From RBG-16-64-13 sp963718375 (GTDB lineage: Bacteria > Actinomycetota > Thermoleophilia > RBG-16-64-13): 64,000 bases of DNA. Shown in pieces: positions 8,947-17,786 of this stretch. The DNA lies in NCBI GenBank assembly GCA_963718375.1, contig CAVQZD010000005.1, positions 1,296,000 to 1,359,999 on the forward strand, in the 5' to 3' direction. Both the position numbers and the translations under genes were made by a program. Each line of letters starts with the position of its first letter. Positions within the stretch are counted from its first letter, which is position 1. Below the pieces are notes generated by a model. The model saw only the letters and a program-made list of their open reading frames with translations, was not told the origin of the DNA and did no database searches.

Positions 8947-9090
8947 CCCTGAAAGCCGTATCGGACAACGACTTGGGTATGCCATTGGCATCACTCCCAC
9001 GCCGATGTCCGAGGGGAACTTTCATTGTATTCATTCTATCGCCGTCGCCCTCTCATAACAACCGGTGACGACAAGTCGAACTCGGTCGGC

Positions 9091-10326
9091 TCAGTCTTCT
9101 TCCGATGGTTCGCTGAACATGACCACATCGACCTCCTCACCCGCTTTGAGCCCAGCGGTGGCGGCTGGGACGAACACCAGTCCGCTCGCGCCCAGTATCG
9201 ATCTCATCCGGTTGGAGGCCTGGTCACCGGTCGAGCTGGCCCTCCATACCGCGCCTTCGCGCCACACCCTGACCCTCACCACGTGGACCCTCTCCTTCAA
9301 CGCCTCCAGATCTTCGGATAGGACCGCCTTGAGTCGCGGACGGGCCGTGTGCACGTGGCCCATCAAGCGCAGAAGAGCCGGGCGCACGAAGAGTTCGAAC
9401 GAGACCATCGCCGACACCGGGTTGCCCGGCAGGCCGAACGCCAGAGTGTGGCCGCGCTTGCCGAACACGAGAGGCTTGCCTGGCTTCATGGCCACACCCC
9501 AGAGCAGTCGCTCGACGCCGAGTTCATCCTGCACCTCTTTGACGAAATCGAAGGCTCCCACGGAGACTCCGCCCGAGGTCAGGAGCACGTCGTACTCAAG
9601 CCCTTTGGCGATCAGCTCTTTCGTCGTCGCGCGATCATCGGCTGCGATGCCCAGCATGTCTGGCCCGATACCGAGCTCCTGACATAGGGCTCGAAGAGCG
9701 TAGCCATTGGAGTTGTGGATCTGGCCCGGGCCAAGTGGCCGACCGACCTCCACCAACTCGCTGCCGGTGGACAAGATCGCGACCCTCGGTCGCCTGTGGA
9801 CCGACAAGGCGGCCACACCGAGACTCGCCGCCATGCCGATCTCCGCGGGACCGACCACGGTGCCCGCGCGCAGCACCTTCTCCCCCGCCCGGACGTCACC
9901 GCCCGCCTTGCGGACGTTCTTGCCCGGCTTCACGGCCTCCAGGACGAGCACTTTGTCGCCGGCCTCTTTGGTTATCTCGATCTGAGCGACGGCATCGGCC
10001 CCGGCAGGCATGGGGGCACCCGTCATGATGCGGGCCGCCTCGCCGGCAGACAGTCCTCTGGTGCCCACGTGACCCGCGGCGATGGTGTCCACCACCAAGA
10101 GCTCCACAGGATTCTCCGGCGAAGCCGAGCTCGCGTCAGAACCGTGTACCGCGTAGCCATCCATCGCTGAGTTATCGAACGGAGGGAGGTCGTGGGCAGC
10201 CGTGAGATCCTCAGCTATCACCATGCCCAGACTATCGATGAGGGAACGTGACTCCGCCCCCAGGGGAAGAGCTTCTGTGAGTATCGTGGAGTGAGCTTCT
10301 TCGATCGAGGCCAATCGCTCTGACAC
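9091..10326 (-). CDS. moeA: Molybdopterin molybdotransferase MoeA
   Basis: A 411-residue MoeA that inserts molybdate into adenylylated molybdopterin. Visible blocks are DLPPFDNSAMDGYAV (residues 43-57), MTGAPMPAGADAV, LSTGSELVEVG, LTSGGVSVGAFDFVKEV and FGLPGNPVSAMVSFE, in the family order. Length is normal. The start is a GTG with GAGGAGAT upstream. No other molybdenum cofactor gene is nearby. Confidence 0.94.
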   Translation of the reverse strand: MSERLASIEEAHSTILTEALPLGAESRSLIDSLGMVIAEDLTAAHDLPPFDNSAMDGYAVHGSDASSASPENPVELLVVDTIAAGHVGTRGLSAGEAARIMTGAPMPAGADAVAQIEITKEAGDKVLVLEAVKPGKNVRKAGGDVRAGEKVLRAGTVVGPAEIGMAASLGVAALSVHRRPRVAILSTGSELVEVGRPLGPGQIHNSNGYALRALCQELGIGPDMLGIAADDRATTKELIAKGLEYDVLLTSGGVSVGAFDFVKEVQDELGVERLLWGVAMKPGKPLVFGKRGHTLAFGLPGNPVSAMVSFELFVRPALLRLMGHVHTARPRLKAVLSEDLEALKERVHVVRVRVWREGAVWRASSTGDQASNRMRSILGASGLVFVPAATAGLKAGEEVDVVMFSEPSEED

Positions 10327-10375
10327 GTAATCTCCTCAGGTAGGCCTGAGACTCGATCAGTTTGCACTCTGCGTG

Positions 10376-10403
10376 TAAACCATTCGCGAGGTTCGGCCGA
10401 TAG
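10376..10403 (+). promoter_or_regulatory. Sigma-28-like (flagellar) promoter upstream of the FlgM-like gene
   Basis: TAAA at 10376-10379 and GCCGATAG at 10396-10403 match the FliA/SigD consensus (TAAA, about 15 nt, GCCGATAA), with a 16-nt spacer here. The element lies just before a gene with FlgM similarity, which itself would control sigma-28. Transcription would start near 10410, only a few bases before the ATG at 10414. Confidence 0.45.
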
Positions 10404-10413
10404 GAAGAATAGC

Positions 10414-10650
10414 ATGAGAATCGCGAGCCACAGATCGACAACAGGGCATGCTATGCACTACAGAATAGAACAGTCACTCGTTCCAGAGATGCAGGCGGAA
10501 GAGTCGCTATCCGCCACCCCTGGGAACTCCGCCAGGCTGGAGACCATCCATGAACTTGTCCGGTCTGGTGACTACCACATCCCTGCTTCAGCTATAGCGG
10601 ATCGCATCATAGAACGCATCATGATCGACAAGCGGGGCGGCGAGCCCTGA
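10414..10650 (+). CDS. FlgM-like anti-sigma-28 factor
   Basis: A 78-residue protein whose C-terminal half (RLETIHELVRSGDYHIPASA followed by IADRIIERI) resembles the helix pair by which FlgM binds the flagellar sigma factor FliA/SigD. The first 40 residues look disordered, as in FlgM. ATG 10414 has AGGAAG upstream; ATG 10453 is an in-frame alternative and would be preferred if the sigma-28-like promoter is real. No flagellar structural genes are in the window. The family call rests on a short motif. Confidence 0.55.
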   Translation: MRIASHRSTTGHAMHYRIEQSLVPEMQAEESLSATPGNSARLETIHELVRSGDYHIPASAIADRIIERIMIDKRGGEP

Positions 10651-10651
10651 T

Positions 10652-10695
10652 TTGCCTCTCGGTCTCTGGGGGCATAGAATCGCTCACGCCCCCAG
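10652..10695 (+). promoter_or_regulatory. Promoter with flanking inverted repeat before the M28-like membrane protein
   Basis: TTGCCT at 10652-10657 and TAGAAT at 10675-10680 are separated by 17 bp and form a sigma-A-type promoter just after the FlgM-like stop codon. A perfect 8-bp inverted repeat, CTGGGGGC (10666-10673) and GCCCCCAG (10688-10695), brackets the -10 box and could be an operator or an RNA hairpin. Confidence 0.5.
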
Positions 10696-10712
10696 CGAAC
10701 CGGAGTGACTGA

Positions 10713-12572
10713 ATGCCGCTAACAATCCGCCGGAGTCTCATCGACCTCGTCAGACAGTGGCGCAAGATCGCCTATACAGTCTGCGTCGCCCTGACCGTCG
10801 TGGCGAGCGCTGGAGTCTTTGTGTCGATCTCGTCGCCGGAGGCCATCGTCCCATTGGCTCCGGGTGAGCCTTTCTTCGATGCTGGGCGGGCTTTCCGGGC
10901 CACCGAGGACATGTGGAACTACATCACCACCCCCACCCCCGACGGCAGCTCCCCCGACGTCTTCGTCTGGTTCGAGGAACAGTTGCCCGGCCCCAACATG
11001 GCCGAGTCGGTGACCTTCGACGCTCCGATGGGCACCGAGACTGTGAAACTCACCAACTACTCGGTGAGACTGGAGGGGGTCACAGACGACGTCATCCTCG
11101 TGGCAGCGCCCCGAGATATCCCTTCTTCCGCCAGAGTGGAGACACTCACCTACACCAGCGCCACCGGCGTGATGCTCGAGCTCATAAACGTCTTCTCGGC
11201 CCGCCCACACAAGAAGACTATGGTGTTTCTCTCCACTGAGGACTCGAGCAACGGGGGCTTGGGCATCGACCATTTCTTGCAGACCAGCGAGCTCGCGGGC
11301 AAGGTCTCCGCGATCATCAGTATCAGCGGTGTCGGCAAGGTCGAGGCCGGCACCGAGCAAGCTCACTCGCTGTCCGCTGGGGTCACTTCGTCTCTGAACA
11401 CTACCCCGGGCTGGTTGCTCCAACTGGTGAACGAGGCTCTTGCCAAGTCGAAAGTCGAGACAGTCGTGCCGGGCCTCTGGCAACAAGCCGCCGACCGGGC
11501 CATGGCCTTGGCACAGGGCGACCAGATCGCAGGTCTTTCGCGCGGCATACCCTCCATCAGGCTCTACGACGATTCCCCGGGCAATCCGAACCTTACCGGG
11601 CTGCAAGCCCATGGTCCGTCGCTTGAACGACTGATGCTGTCGCTCGACGAAGGTGCTGAGTTGCCAGGCGATCCAGGTACGGCGCTGCTGCTGAGTTCGG
11701 GCAGGTACCTCGCCAACGGAGCGATCACCCTGCTGGCCGTGCTCTGTCTGCTGCCCGCGCTGGCTGCGCTCTTGATATGGATGGGCGCGGGCCGCTTCAA
11801 GTTCACCGTCCTCGTGAGCCACATGCGCAATCTCTTGTCGTTCGCCCTACCCCTGGGTCTCACTCTGCTGATGGCCTACTTCTTGTCCCTCGGGCAGCTG
11901 ATTCCCAGCTACCACCTGCAGGTGCCCATCGGTGGGGACAGCGCCCAACTCAAGATCGGGCCGGCGTTGATACTGCTACTCGTGTTCGCTCTATCCTTTG
12001 TGCTCTCGCGCCGCTACCTCGGCTACCTACGGCCCCGCGAGCCCAGACCTGTGACTGAGATGTCCAAGTTGGCGACAGGCTTCTTCGCCGTCTTCCTGGG
12101 GCTGATGCTCGTGACCGCAAGATCGGCCTTTCTGATGCTGGTCTGCCTGAGTCTCGCGTGGGCTTGGCCTCTCACTACCTGCTTCTCCGAGCCCGTATAT
12201 CGAGGAGTCTTCGTCCGGCGCAGACTCTCAACGAACCTGCCGCTACTGCTGCTGGGCCTGCTGATGCCCTTTGTCTTCTATGCGTATATCTCATCCGGTC
12301 TCGACGTGGGCTGGTTCAGCACCGGATGGTTCCTGATGGTGCAGACGGTGTCTGGAGCCTATGGAGCCTCCGGACCTATAGGCTTCATCCTTATAATCTC
12401 CGGCTTCGCCGTCCTGCTCGGCGTCCGCAGGATGAAGGTCGTTCCCGTGGAGTCGCTGGACGTCGAGGATGAGATGAGCATGCTCGAGTTGCCTCCGCCG
12501 CGGGCCAGAAGACGCAAGAAGAAGGACAAGACCCAAGAGAGCCAGTACCCGCCGCTCTCACCCTGGGGCTAG
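10713..12572 (+). CDS. Polytopic membrane protein with an extracytoplasmic degenerate M28-like peptidase domain
   Basis: A 619-residue protein. An N-terminal membrane anchor (residues 18-40) is followed by a soluble domain to about residue 330, then around seven hydrophobic segments (about 337-580) and a basic C-terminal tail. The soluble part has the outline of the M28 aminopeptidase / Gaa1 fold: VILVAAPRD near 128, TSATGVMLEL near 148 and TMVFLSTEDSSNGGLG near 169. These are the places where the zinc ligands should be, but the usual HxD, Asp and Glu-Glu ligands are mostly missing. The function is unknown; a non-catalytic sensor or scaffold is possible. Its stop shares CTAG with the convergent corA. 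Confidence 0.6.
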   Translation: MPLTIRRSLIDLVRQWRKIAYTVCVALTVVASAGVFVSISSPEAIVPLAPGEPFFDAGRAFRATEDMWNYITTPTPDGSSPDVFVWFEEQLPGPNMAESVTFDAPMGTETVKLTNYSVRLEGVTDDVILVAAPRDIPSSARVETLTYTSATGVMLELINVFSARPHKKTMVFLSTEDSSNGGLGIDHFLQTSELAGKVSAIISISGVGKVEAGTEQAHSLSAGVTSSLNTTPGWLLQLVNEALAKSKVETVVPGLWQQAADRAMALAQGDQIAGLSRGIPSIRLYDDSPGNPNLTGLQAHGPSLERLMLSLDEGAELPGDPGTALLLSSGRYLANGAITLLAVLCLLPALAALLIWMGAGRFKFTVLVSHMRNLLSFALPLGLTLLMAYFLSLGQLIPSYHLQVPIGGDSAQLKIGPALILLLVFALSFVLSRRYLGYLRPREPRPVTEMSKLATGFFAVFLGLMLVTARSAFLMLVCLSLAWAWPLTTCFSEPVYRGVFVRRRLSTNLPLLLLGLLMPFVFYAYISSGLDVGWFSTGWFLMVQTVSGAYGASGPIGFILIISGFAVLLGVRRMKVVPVESLDVEDEMSMLELPPPRARRRKKKDKTQESQYPPLSPWG

Positions 12573-13501
12573 AAGAACTTCTTTCTCCAGAACACCACTG
12601 CCAAGACGGTGGACAATCCGAAGGCCACTGCCAGAGTGATGGGGTAGCCGTAGGACACATTCCCGAAGGGCACGTTCACATTCTGGCCCCAGAACGAGAA
12701 GATGACAGTGGGAATACCGAGGAGAATGGTGAGTGAGGTCAGCAGCTTCATCACCCGGTTCAAGTTGTTCGAGATCACCGAGGTGAAAGCGTCCATCATC
12801 CCCGTGAGGATATCAGTGTAGATCTTGGCCATCTCGGACGCCTGCTTCGTCTCGACAAGTACATCTTCGAGCAACTCCTGGTCTTCCTCATACATCTTCA
12901 CTGGCTTGGTGCGCGACAGCTTCTGTAGCACCCCCTCGTTCGAGCGCAAGGAGGTCGTGAAATAGACCAGGGATTTCTGCAGGCTCAGGAGATCGAAGAT
13001 CTCTGCGTTCTTCATCGAAGCACGTAGCTCTCGCTCGACCTTGTCGGTCTCGCGGTCTATCCGGCCGAGGTAGCGCAAGTAAAAGGCCGCCACCCGCTGA
13101 AGGATCTGCAACAGCAGGCGCGTCTTCCAGAAGGTGGCGTAGCCGCGGACCATGCCATGCTCGAACTCGCCCAAGATAGGATTGGGCCGCAGACAGGTGG
13201 TGATGAGGTAGTCAGGGTGGATGAGTATCCCCAGCGGGATGGTCTCATACCCCTGCTGCTCGTCCTCCCGGACCAACACGGGGATGTCCACGATGACGTG
13301 AGTCAGCCCATCTTCGATGTCTATCCGCGACTTCTCTTCCTCGTCCAGAGGACCCATCAGCAGATCGAGCGGGATCACTAGCTCCCGGCTGACCTGTTCG
13401 AGTTCCTCCTCGGTAGGGGCCACTAGATCGATCCACGACCCTGGTTCGAACTCCTCCAGTCGCTTCAGACCCGCGGGGGTCGTCTTGAGAATGGCAAGCA
13501 T
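12569..13501 (-). CDS. corA: CorA-family magnesium/divalent cation transporter
   Basis: A 310-residue CorA-like channel: a long cytoplasmic helical domain (LDLLMGPLDEEEKSRIDIED and onward) and two C-terminal transmembrane helices near 245-268 and 280-302. The loop motif between the helices, GMN in most CorA proteins, reads GQN here (FWGQNVNVP), a variant that may affect the selectivity filter. The protein ends in basic RKKFF. The ATG has a strong GGAGGTGA ribosome site. It is monocistronic and convergent with the M28-like gene. Confidence 0.85.
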   Translation of the reverse strand: MLAILKTTPAGLKRLEEFEPGSWIDLVAPTEEELEQVSRELVIPLDLLMGPLDEEEKSRIDIEDGLTHVIVDIPVLVREDEQQGYETIPLGILIHPDYLITTCLRPNPILGEFEHGMVRGYATFWKTRLLLQILQRVAAFYLRYLGRIDRETDKVERELRASMKNAEIFDLLSLQKSLVYFTTSLRSNEGVLQKLSRTKPVKMYEEDQELLEDVLVETKQASEMAKIYTDILTGMMDAFTSVISNNLNRVMKLLTSLTILLGIPTVIFSFWGQNVNVPFGNVSYGYPITLAVAFGLSTVLAVVFWRKKFF

Positions 13502-13648
13502 GACTCACCTCCTTCAACAGATAGGCGGACGATCCGCTCTTCACGTATTCATCCCTCACTGGACTGGGGCTGCGATGGCCCCGTGGTAGGCTTCTTAGGC
13601 TCCGTGCATTCTCTCACGTACTCCCTGCTCGCGCTATCATTCTCCTTC

Positions 13649-16600
13649 ATGGCTGCAACACCAGAATCCTCCGTGGCGCGTCACCTGCGGCCGATGATCA
13701 GCGGAGATGTAGAGTTCGACCCGGTGACCCGACGCCTGTACGCGACCGATGCAGGACTGACTCAGGTCGAGCCGCTCGGCGTTGTCTGCCCGCGGGACAC
13801 CGACGATGTCGTCCGTCTGGTTCGCTACGCCGCCGAGGCGGGCCTCTCATTGGTGCCGCGCGGGATGGGCTCGGGTCTGAACGGCGGGGCGGTCGGCGCA
13901 GGCATCCAGGTCGATTTCTCCCGCTACATGAACTCCGTGGTAGAGGTGTCTGATGACGCCTCCCAGGTGCGAGTCCAGCCCGGAGTGGTGCTGGCGGCTC
14001 TCAACCACTACCTGCGCCCCCGAGGCGTGTTCTTCCCTCCCGATCCTTCGAGCGAGAACCACTGCAGTCTGGGGGGCATGATAGGTACCAACGCCTCCGG
14101 CGCCCGAAGTGTGGCCTACGGGGCTACCAAGGACCACACTCTGGAGTTGCAGACGGTGATGGCCGACGGCAGTCTCTTCGAGACGAAGGCACTGCCGGCC
14201 GCTGCTCTCGCGTCTGCGTCGATCTTGGACCAAGCCACCCTCGCGGGTAGGGCTTTCTCGGTGGTACTCGCCGAACTCTCCGACAAGCGCGACTTGGTGC
14301 GCGCGCGCCTGCCCCGCGTGGTCAAGAACGCCTGTGGATACCGGGTCGAGACCCTGCTGGACCATCTGCCGCTGAGAGGCGGCGCGCCCGGTCCCGCCGG
14401 CGCGACGGGCGGCGCCTCCAGGGACGCGGCCGGCGCCCAGCCGACGACGGTGCCACTGCAGCAGTTGTTCGTCGGCGCTGAGGGCACGCTCGGCCTAGTG
14501 ACTGAAGCGACGCTCAGATTGACTCCACTGGCGGCCGCACGAGGCATCGCGATGGCCTATTTCAGGTCGGTGTTTGCGGCCGGGGAAGCGGTACCTGGCA
14601 TACTTGCCCTAAGGCCGACCGCTCTTGAGATCATGGACTCCAGGTTCCTTGAGCTCGTCCGACAGAGCGACTCCAAGATAGATACGATGTTGCCGCCCGG
14701 CGCGGACACCGCTCTCTTGGTGGAGTTCGAAGCCCACGACGATCGTGGACTGGATGACTCGTTCGCTGCGCTCGCCCACCATCTGCGTTCGACTTCCACG
14801 CTGCAGTTGGTAAGAGCAGTCAGTGAGACCGACGCGGCTCTGCTGTGGCACGTGCGAAAGTCCGCGGTACCGCTCATGCAGAGGGCCAGGGGTAGAAGAC
14901 AGCCCTTGCCTTTCATCGAAGACATCACGGTCGAGCCCGCGATGATCCCGGAGTGCATCTCCTTTCTGCAGAAGCTCCTGGACCGCGAGGGCGTGCAAGC
15001 GGTGATGGTGGGGCACGTGGGAGACGGCAACCTGCACACCCGTCCGATGCTGGACCCTCGCGACCCCGCCGACCGGCTGGTCATGCAGCGCATCTACGAC
15101 GAGGTGAGCGGCTACGTGCTGCAGTGTGGAGGCACCCTGTCCGGCGAACATGGAGACGGCCTCGTGAACACTCCCCGACTAGAAGCCATGTACGGACCCG
15201 AGGTCTATCAGGTCTTTGTGAACATCAAGCGGGCCTTCGATCCCCAGGGGATCTTGAACCCGGGTAAGAAGGTGGGGCCCCAGGAGGCCAGACACTCCCT
15301 CTTACCCCAGGCGCGCTACGGTCCGGGCTACGAGACCACGCCGCAGCGGCCACTGCTGCACTTTCCCGAGCGGGGGTTCGAGAGTGAGATCGAACGCTGT
15401 CACGGGTGTGCGGCCTGTAAGGGCGCTCTCTCGACCACCATGTGCCCGACCTACAAGGCCACAGCCCGCGAGCATGCCTCACCGAGGGCCAAGGCGAATG
15501 TGCTGCGGTCTATCATCGCAGGAGCGCTCGCTGGCGGAGACCACGAGGCGGACGACATGGTGAGGCAGGTGATCGACTACTGCATAGGCTGCGGCATGTG
15601 TGCGGTAGAGTGCCCCTCCGCGGTGAACATCCCTAAACTCGTGTTGGAGGCAAAGGGCCGCCATAGAGAGCGTCACCGGCCCACCCCAGCCGAGTCCGTC
15701 CTGAGCCGGGCTGAAGCCTTTGCGAAACTGGGCAGGGCCTTTTCCCCGCTGGCCAACCGCCTTCTCGACCTGGGGCCAGTCCGCTACGCTGCGCAGGGCT
15801 TCTTGGGCATAGACCGGCGACGACCGATGCCCCATTTCACGCGTAGTTCGTTCGGCCGACGCGCGCCGGGCCCTGGCGCTCCCGGCCTTGGCAAGGGCAG
15901 CGCGCCCCTCTCGCGGGGCTCAGAGCAACCGTCCCAGTCTGACGTCCGCAGCCAGTCGGTCGCCTACTTCCATGATCTCTACGTGGACTGCTACGACTCT
16001 GAACTTGGTCTCACCGTACTGGCGGTACTTGCCGCCCACGGGATACACACCGTCCTGCCCCAACAGAGAGCGAGTGGTATCCCCGAGATGCAGTATGGCT
16101 TCGCCCATCGAGCGCGGCAGATCGCAGAAGCCAACGTGTGCGGTGCGCTCCCCCACATACAGGCGGGGGCGCTGCTGGTCAGCTCCGAACCCACGGCCAG
16201 CTTTGCCTTCAAGGTCCATTACCCCGACTATCTGGGCAGCGCCGAGTGCACCGAGGTAGCCAATGCCACACTCGACCTTGGGGAGTTCCTGGTCGCCCGC
16301 CGCAGGGCGCGGCCGGAACTCGCGCCACAGGCCGGGACCATCAGCCACCCCCGAGCCGACGGCTGTCCGACCGACCTGCGGGCGGCCACCCCTACGCGAA
16401 TCGCATACCATCAACCTTGCCACTTGAAGGCGCAGAGCGTTGGGAATCCCAGCCTCGGACTGCTCTCCGAGATACCCGGGGTCGAAGTCTTCGATCTGGC
16501 AGCCGGGTGCTGTGGGATGGCCGGCACCTTCGGCATGAAAGCCGGCACGTATGATCTCTCTATGGCCGTGGGAAAGCCGCTGTTCGAGCGCATCGCTGAA

Positions 16601-16717
16601 GTGAAACCCGATGTGCTCGTCTCAGACTGCAGCACCTGCCGCATGCAGCTCGCCCACGCGACGGGCCTCCCGACCCTGCACCCGATCACGCTGCTGGCGG
16701 AGTCCTACGGTATCTAG
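13649..16717 (+). CDS. FAD-binding and (Fe-S)-binding D-2-hydroxyacid dehydrogenase (YdiJ/GlcD-GlpC fusion type)
   Basis: A 1022-residue fusion enzyme. Residues about 30-260 form an FAD_binding_4 domain (LVPRGMGSGLNGGAVG and MIGTNASGARSVAYG). Residues about 290-545 form the FAD-oxidase C domain (GHVGDGNLHTRP, GTLSGEHGDGL, ILNPGKKVG). Two 4Fe-4S motifs follow near 590 (CHGCAACKG) and 645 (CIGCGMCAVECP). The C-terminal region holds CCG-type repeats; the second keeps AGCCGMAGTFG, while the first reads RASG at the expected CCG position. Size and order match E. coli YdiJ, which oxidises D-2-hydroxyglutarate; lactate or glycolate are alternatives. The frame opens at 13583, but ATG 13649 gives the family N-terminus. 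A TATCAT box 8 nt upstream suggests a leaderless message. Confidence 0.85.
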   Translation: MAATPESSVARHLRPMISGDVEFDPVTRRLYATDAGLTQVEPLGVVCPRDTDDVVRLVRYAAEAGLSLVPRGMGSGLNGGAVGAGIQVDFSRYMNSVVEVSDDASQVRVQPGVVLAALNHYLRPRGVFFPPDPSSENHCSLGGMIGTNASGARSVAYGATKDHTLELQTVMADGSLFETKALPAAALASASILDQATLAGRAFSVVLAELSDKRDLVRARLPRVVKNACGYRVETLLDHLPLRGGAPGPAGATGGASRDAAGAQPTTVPLQQLFVGAEGTLGLVTEATLRLTPLAAARGIAMAYFRSVFAAGEAVPGILALRPTALEIMDSRFLELVRQSDSKIDTMLPPGADTALLVEFEAHDDRGLDDSFAALAHHLRSTSTLQLVRAVSETDAALLWHVRKSAVPLMQRARGRRQPLPFIEDITVEPAMIPECISFLQKLLDREGVQAVMVGHVGDGNLHTRPMLDPRDPADRLVMQRIYDEVSGYVLQCGGTLSGEHGDGLVNTPRLEAMYGPEVYQVFVNIKRAFDPQGILNPGKKVGPQEARHSLLPQARYGPGYETTPQRPLLHFPERGFESEIERCHGCAACKGALSTTMCPTYKATAREHASPRAKANVLRSIIAGALAGGDHEADDMVRQVIDYCIGCGMCAVECPSAVNIPKLVLEAKGRHRERHRPTPAESVLSRAEAFAKLGRAFSPLANRLLDLGPVRYAAQGFLGIDRRRPMPHFTRSSFGRRAPGPGAPGLGKGSAPLSRGSEQPSQSDVRSQSVAYFHDLYVDCYDSELGLTVLAVLAAHGIHTVLPQQRASGIPEMQYGFAHRARQIAEANVCGALPHIQAGALLVSSEPTASFAFKVHYPDYLGSAECTEVANATLDLGEFLVARRRARPELAPQAGTISHPRADGCPTDLRAATPTRIAYHQPCHLKAQSVGNPSLGLLSEIPGVEVFDLAAGCCGMAGTFGMKAGTYDLSMAVGKPLFERIAEVKPDVLVSDCSTCRMQLAHATGLPTLHPITLLAESYGI

Positions 16718-17532
16718 GACGACCCGGCACGCGCCGTGACGTCCTGCCCCCGGGCCCTTCGAGCCCGACGGATCAGCCAGTAGGCCACAGGCGGTACCGC
16801 TACAAGCACGATCAGCGCGATAAGCTGAGCCTCCTTGAGGCCCCAGAGCAAGGTGTCGTTCACACGCCAGAACGTGATCACGAAACGGCCGAGTGAATAC
16901 AGCCACAAGTAGGCGAGGATGGCCAGGCCGTCGACCTTCATCAGCCGACGCATGTTGACGGCCAGAACGACGATCATCATCACGAGCCAGAGCTGCTCGT
17001 ACATGGGGGTGGGGTGGGTGGCTACACCGAGCAGTTCGTCGGGGATGAAGGAGCGGGGGTCGGTGTAGGTGATACCCCAGGGTAGGTCGGTCGGGTAGCC
17101 CCAGGCGTCCCCGTTGAGGATATTGGCGCACTTGCCTATTATCTGCGCCACAGGGAAGGCGAGAGCCGCAGAATCCAGCACCTTGAGCGCCGGAAGTCTC
17201 TGCCAGCGTGAGTAGGCCAGGGTCCCTAGCAGCGCGCCTGCGATGACTCCGTAGATAGCCAGACCCACCATTCGCAGGCCAAAGATCTCTCCCGGATGGT
17301 GCGTGAAGTACCCAAGGTTCTCGAGCACGTGCACCAGACGAGCGCCCACTATCCCGCAGGGCAGAGCGAAGATGGCTATGCCCAGGATGTGCCCGGGCTC
17401 GATGCCCCTCATTTTGAGCTGGCGGGACGCGACCCATAAGCCGACGACGATCCCCAGGGCCATGATGACCCCATACCACCCGAACTCGAGTGGGCCTATC
17501 CTGCCTATGACAGGGTCGACGGCTATGGTCAC
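16714..17532 (-). CDS. lgt: Prolipoprotein diacylglyceryl transferase
   Basis: A 272-residue integral membrane enzyme that transfers diacylglycerol to the lipobox cysteine of prolipoproteins. Several hydrophobic segments are spread along the chain, and the Lgt signature is visible as CANILNGDAWGYPTDLPWGI near residues 138-157. The residue matching the conserved Arg of the GR-GNF-NGE motif is Lys (GKCANILNGD). The GTG start has GGAG upstream. The stop codon shares CTAG with the convergent dehydrogenase gene. Confidence 0.9.
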   Translation of the reverse strand: MTIAVDPVIGRIGPLEFGWYGVIMALGIVVGLWVASRQLKMRGIEPGHILGIAIFALPCGIVGARLVHVLENLGYFTHHPGEIFGLRMVGLAIYGVIAGALLGTLAYSRWQRLPALKVLDSAALAFPVAQIIGKCANILNGDAWGYPTDLPWGITYTDPRSFIPDELLGVATHPTPMYEQLWLVMMIVVLAVNMRRLMKVDGLAILAYLWLYSLGRFVITFWRVNDTLLWGLKEAQLIALIVLVAVPPVAYWLIRRARRARGQDVTARAGSS

Positions 17533-17566
17533 GGTTGCTCCATTCGCGGTGGGCGCAGCCTAGCGG

Positions 17567-17752
17567 TCACTTGTCGCAGAAGAGAACACCGCCCTTGGCC
17601 CAGTCTTCTCGGGGGTAGTCTTCGATGATCACGTCCACCTGATCCGCGAAGGTGCCCGCGTGTTTCACCACTACATCGGTAAGCTCGCGTGCCAACAAGC
17701 GCTTCTGCTCGACGCTGCGTCCTTCTAGCATCTTCAGTATCACGACCGGCAT
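17567..17752 (-). CDS. 4-oxalocrotonate tautomerase family protein
   Basis: A 61-residue protein starting MPVVILKMLEGRSVEQKR. The N-terminal proline exposed after Met removal is the catalytic base of 4-OT-type tautomerases, and the length is typical. I preferred the ATG at 17752 over upstream starts because AGGAGG precedes it and it puts Pro at position 2. The substrate cannot be told from sequence. It lies 34 bp upstream of lgt on the same strand. Confidence 0.85.
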   Translation of the reverse strand: MPVVILKMLEGRSVEQKRLLARELTDVVVKHAGTFADQVDVIIEDYPREDWAKGGVLFCDK

Positions 17753-17786
17753 GACGTCCTCCTGTGTCGACCATGGCCTGACAGCG

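Noticed and set aside
10719..11822. Minus-strand 367-codon frame opposite the M28-like gene
   Set aside because: Lies wholly opposite a membrane protein with clear hydrophobic periodicity; product is Gly/Arg/His rich and lacks motifs.
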